DNA of 35,732 bases from a virus, in the IMG/VR virus record IMGVR_UViG_3300025120_000217, positions 1 through 35,732 of that record; one strand, 5' to 3'. The position numbers and the translations under genes were made by a program. The stretch's first letter is position 1, and each line of letters opens with the position of its first letter. Shown in pieces: positions 32,183 to 35,732 of this stretch. The notes under the pieces were generated by a model. That model searched no databases and was not told the origin of the DNA. It saw only the letters and a program-made list of their open reading frames with translations.

Positions 32183-35100
32183 ATGAGTGAATTCATTCCA
32201 CCACCAGGTGCTATTATATCAGACGTAGAAGAAGAAAAAAATCAACAAGAGGGTTTTATTTTACCAGAAGGAGCTATTGCTACGGATGTAGATAAAGAAC
32301 CTAGCATGGAGGCTGATGCTTTGGGAGCTATAGAGGATGAGGTAATAGACAAAACAGCTGAGGTGCAAGATGAGGAAGAAGAAGAAGAAGAAGTTATGCC
32401 AGTAGAAATAGCTCGCTATATCCAAAACCAACTTAGAGATAATAAAATTCTTTATACTTGGAAAGGAGAAAAAACTGCTGATGAAATGCATAATAATGGT
32501 AATTACTCATATTTAGACAGCGAAGATAAAGCTGAAGAATTAGATAGAGCAAAGAAAGAACATAGTTTAATTAGTCAAAAAGCAGAAACTAAAGCTGCTA
32601 CAAATAGAGCTGTTCAAGAAGAAAAAGATAAAAAAGATTTAAACAGAGACGACTTTGAACTAGAAGAAACTGACTTTGTTAAAGTAATGAACCAAAAGTA
32701 TTTAGATAGAGGTATTACTTTTGAAGAAGCAAATGTTGGTAATGGAGTTAGTGTTATAAAGACAGATCCTGAAACTGGTGATGTAATTAGAAAAGATTTT
32801 GATCTTGGTGGTTTTGATTTTCATATAGGTGATTTTGGTAAACAAGATAAAGAAGCTGACTTTGATAATCTTAAAAACTATGTAGATAACATAAGTGGTA
32901 AACCAGCTGAAGAATTAACAGAGGTTGATAGGTTAATGAGAGGTAGACATCCTGAAATGAACTCTTCAGCAAGTTTAGAAGAACAGCAAGAAGAGTACAT
33001 GAGTACTGTAGAGAAAATAGAGAACTCTGAAAAACTAACACCTGAACAAAAATGGGCTAAGATAAGTAATTTATCTAAACCTAGATATAGTGATATTGAG
33101 TTTAACAGAGAGACTGAGAAATATGAATTTAAACCTACTAATGATTTTCAATCAAAAATTAATGATAGTTTTAAAGACATTATAGGTGGAGCAGGTTTTG
33201 CTGGTTCAAGCAAATACGAAAGTGAAGGTCAACTAGTTGAAGACATTAAAAAAAGAAGAGAAGAAGTTATATCTAATGATCCTATTTTAAATAGACAAGC
33301 TAAAAATATACAAATAAAACTAGAGCCACAGTTCAAGAAAATGGCAGAAGAAATATCTTCTAAATATGATATGTCAAACGCTGAAGATGTTGAAGCTGCT
33401 AATAAAGAATTTGATCTAGCTAGAAGAGAGCTTTTTAATAAAAACTTAAGTGAAAATAAAGTATATAGACATGTTGTTACTGACATTGATAACGCTATAG
33501 ACGTAGCAGCAAATAAAGCTAATATAAAATATAAAAGAGCTAATACTGGTAGTACGTTTGATGATCTCATGTTTGCAACAGGAGATATTATAAGACTAAC
33601 AGGCGCTGAGACAATAGCTAGTGGTGTAGAAGCTTTAACAACTGGTTTTAAAGCTCAAACAGGTAAAGCGTGGAATGCCACGCAGATAGCTATGCAACAA
33701 TTTGATATTGAAACTGCTCAAGGTAATATTGATGAAACTGCTTTACTTAACGACAAACAGAAGATAGTTGTTAATGCAGATGGATCTATAAATCAAGACA
33801 AGTCAAAAGAACAATTTGGTACTGATGGTTTTCAAGCTACTTTAACACAAGCTTCAGCAACTCCTAGATCAGGTAGATATAATTTAGATGGAACTATAGA
33901 CACTAAAAAAAGAGATGTTTACGGAGGAGAGATGAAAACCAAAGAAATGACTGTTGGTGAGTATAGAAAATACCAAGAAGATAGAAAAGAAAAATTTAAA
34001 AAAGACATAGACCAAGATATAAAGGAATTAGATGCTTATGAAAAAACTTTAGAATTAGTTCCTTCTGCTAAGTTTGATGATGGTGTGAATTTTAAAGACA
34101 TAATGCTAACAGTGGCTAATGTTATACCTCAAGTAGGTATTGGCGTTGGAGGTGCATTACTTGCTCCAGCAACTGGTGGAGGTTCTATTGTTGCATCTAC
34201 TATGTTTATGGGTATGCAAGAATTTGGTAATAATTATTGGGATGCTGTAGAAACTGGATTAACAGAGGAATTAGGTCAGCCCCCTACAAAAGAACAAATA
34301 GCTCAAGCTTTAGCTGATGACAAATATTCTGATCAAGGTACTGCAGCTGGTTGGGCTGCTGTGTCTTCTATATTAGAAACAGGTACAGGTCTTAGAGGAG
34401 CTGCTGGTTTACTAAGCAAAGGGGCTAAAATACAAAAAGGTTTAAAAGGCACTAAAAGAATTGTAGAACAAATTTCTAAAAAATCTGGTTATAAAGGAGC
34501 TAAAGATCTATTTGTAAAGCAAGGTAGAAACATGGTTACAGACATGTTTAGAGACGGTGCGGTTACATTTAAAGATGCTGCTAAAAGTGGTTTTAAAGAA
34601 TATTTAACTGAAGCTACTCAAGAATTATCAAGCCAAGCTTCTGTAGCTCAAGCGTTAGGTGACAATGCTATGGATAGATTAGATTTTAAAGCCGCTAATG
34701 AAGCTGGTATTGGTGGAGGTATATTTGGTTTTATATTACCAAGTTCTGGAGCTATGTTTAGAGGTGGTGTTAAATCTGTGAGACTAGCTACCAAGCAAGC
34801 ATCTATAGGTTTAAACTGGAAAGGTGCAGAGTCGTATAAGCAAGCAGATAAATTTTATCAACAAGCTGTGCAAGCTACAGATAAAATGTTAAAAGACGGT
34901 GTTTTAACAAAAGAAGAACACCAGCAAGAGTTATCAAGTATAGCTGATTCTAGGAATGCAGCTATGAAAATTCCTAATGATTTTTCTGCTACAGGCAGAC
35001 AAGAAGCTTTAGAACTAATGCTTGAGAAAAAGAGATTAGAAACTAATATTAAAAACAATGACGATGTTTTTGTAGATTTTCAAAAAAATAATTTAGAAGA

Positions 35101-35732
35101 AATAAATACTAGATTAAAAGTAATAAACAATGTTGAAAGAGCTCACAATAGCGCTGTTAAAGCGACTAAAGGAGCTGACATGAAAGTAGATGTTGTTAGG
35201 TCTAAAAATACAGAATCGGTAGCTTTAGAATTAGATAGAGTAAACCCAAGTGGTAAAGGTGAAAAGAATAGTGCTGCTGCTCAAAATAAATTTGGAATAA
35301 ATGTTTCAAAAAATCCTAAGACTGGTAGATCAACGATAATACTTAACGAGGACTTAATAGGTAAACAAAATCAATGGACTACAGCTCAACATGAAGTACT
35401 ACACTCTGTTCTTGAATCTACTTTAAAATTAAACCCTAGAAATGCTTTTGCATTAGAAGCTTCTTTATTTGAAAAGCTAAACACTTTAGATGAAAAGCAA
35501 TTTAAAGATAGTAATTTAAGAAAAAGATTAAAGCAATACAAAAATAATAGAGAAATAGGTGGAGAGATTAAAGCTGAGGAAACTCTTACATTATTCTCTG
35601 AAGCGCTAGCTACTGGAGATATTAAATTTGACAAAGGTTTATTGGAAAAGCTTGGGGATTTAGTTAGAAGAGTTTTCCAACAAGTAGCGCCTGGTAGTAG
35701 TTTAGGTAAAATTAAATTTGAAACAGCTGAAG
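32183..35732 (+). CDS. Giant internal virion protein with HEVLH metallopeptidase-like domain (partial)
   Basis: An open frame from ATG 32183 to the right edge with no stop: at least 1183 residues, truncated by the window. The first 80 residues are acidic (run of Glu near 69-75). Residues 80-560 are mixed helical, charged. A Gly/Ala-rich hydrophobic stretch at about 643-680 (VANVIPQVGIGVGGALLAPATGGGSIVAS) and another near 845-856 may insert in membranes. Near the right end AQHEVLHSVLES carries HExxH (His1070-Glu1071 to His1074), then AEETLTLFSEAL (about 1131-1142) offers Glu ligands. Large ejected phage proteins often bundle several enzymatic domains, and phage 'polyvalent' proteins carry such peptidase domains. 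It probably enters the host with the DNA and cuts a host or wall-linked protein. The motif is clear; role and target are inferred. Confidence 0.72.
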   Translation, partial: MSEFIPPPGAIISDVEEEKNQQEGFILPEGAIATDVDKEPSMEADALGAIEDEVIDKTAEVQDEEEEEEEVMPVEIARYIQNQLRDNKILYTWKGEKTADEMHNNGNYSYLDSEDKAEELDRAKKEHSLISQKAETKAATNRAVQEEKDKKDLNRDDFELEETDFVKVMNQKYLDRGITFEEANVGNGVSVIKTDPETGDVIRKDFDLGGFDFHIGDFGKQDKEADFDNLKNYVDNISGKPAEELTEVDRLMRGRHPEMNSSASLEEQQEEYMSTVEKIENSEKLTPEQKWAKISNLSKPRYSDIEFNRETEKYEFKPTNDFQSKINDSFKDIIGGAGFAGSSKYESEGQLVEDIKKRREEVISNDPILNRQAKNIQIKLEPQFKKMAEEISSKYDMSNAEDVEAANKEFDLARRELFNKNLSENKVYRHVVTDIDNAIDVAANKANIKYKRANTGSTFDDLMFATGDIIRLTGAETIASGVEALTTGFKAQTGKAWNATQIAMQQFDIETAQGNIDETALLNDKQKIVVNADGSINQDKSKEQFGTDGFQATLTQASATPRSGRYNLDGTIDTKKRDVYGGEMKTKEMTVGEYRKYQEDRKEKFKKDIDQDIKELDAYEKTLELVPSAKFDDGVNFKDIMLTVANVIPQVGIGVGGALLAPATGGGSIVASTMFMGMQEFGNNYWDAVETGLTEELGQPPTKEQIAQALADDKYSDQGTAAGWAAVSSILETGTGLRGAAGLLSKGAKIQKGLKGTKRIVEQISKKSGYKGAKDLFVKQGRNMVTDMFRDGAVTFKDAAKSGFKEYLTEATQELSSQASVAQALGDNAMDRLDFKAANEAGIGGGIFGFILPSSGAMFRGGVKSVRLATKQASIGLNWKGAESYKQADKFYQQAVQATDKMLKDGVLTKEEHQQELSSIADSRNAAMKIPNDFSATGRQEALELMLEKKRLETNIKNNDDVFVDFQKNNLEEINTRLKVINNVERAHNSAVKATKGADMKVDVVRSKNTESVALELDRVNPSGKGEKNSAAAQNKFGINVSKNPKTGRSTIILNEDLIGKQNQWTTAQHEVLHSVLESTLKLNPRNAFALEASLFEKLNTLDEKQFKDSNLRKRLKQYKNNREIGGEIKAEETLTLFSEALATGDIKFDKGLLEKLGDLVRRVFQQVAPGSSLGKIKFETAE

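Noticed and set aside
1-35732. CRISPR arrays, tRNA or rRNA genes, insertion sequences, attachment sites
   Set aside because: I saw no regular direct repeats with spacers, no tRNA-like cloverleaf, no rRNA sequence, no transposase or integrase gene, and no convincing att-like repeats.

Overview
The window reads as an internal piece, cut at both ends, of a tailed double-stranded DNA phage (Caudoviricetes). It is AT-rich, every supported gene is on the + strand, the genes are packed with short gaps or small overlaps, and it holds the standard virion-assembly set: large terminase, portal, likely scaffold, major capsid protein, connector/ring proteins, a very large nozzle-like tail protein and long internal virion proteins. 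No tail tube, sheath or tape measure is visible, so a short-tailed (podovirus-like) particle is most likely. Many small proteins resemble ones I recall from uncultured marine phages. Most starts lack a Shine-Dalgarno sequence and have A- or AT-rich leaders, which fits a Bacteroidota (flavobacterial) host. The host call is an inference, and a distant link to crAss-like phages is only a possibility.

Left part (1-6570): the end of an unknown gene, a repeat-containing fibre protein, a small conserved protein, then a chaperonin pair. The pair is a GroEL-like gene followed by a GroES-like gene, overlapping by four bases, in the reverse of the usual bacterial order. Next come an extremely Lys-rich protein built on 11-residue repeats, a small basic winged-helix-like protein and an unknown protein.

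Middle part (6571-11689): small genes including the lysis set: a tiny membrane protein, a T7-lysozyme-type amidase, an overlapping membrane-anchored coiled-coil protein and a holin-like protein. Around them are conserved small proteins of unknown role, a protein with an HExxH motif, and a 197-residue protein that looks like two GroES folds in tandem, so the window has three chaperonin-related genes. A candidate small terminase subunit overlaps the last of these.

Right part (11686-35732): TerL, portal, scaffold candidate and MCP with a small partner gene, ended by a strong terminator. A single gene follows with its own UUCG-loop terminator, then the ring/connector/nozzle genes, another tail protein, a GNAT-like protein, two probable internal virion proteins and a giant open gene running off the right edge. 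That gene has an HEVLH metallopeptidase motif near residue 1070 of what is visible. A short motif (consensus CAAGTGATTATA followed by AT-rich sequence, resembling T4-type late promoters) occurs in four intergenic spots and may be a phage promoter. The simplest picture is a late structural/lysis region in which the phage brings its own folding machine, probably for its capsid or fibre proteins.
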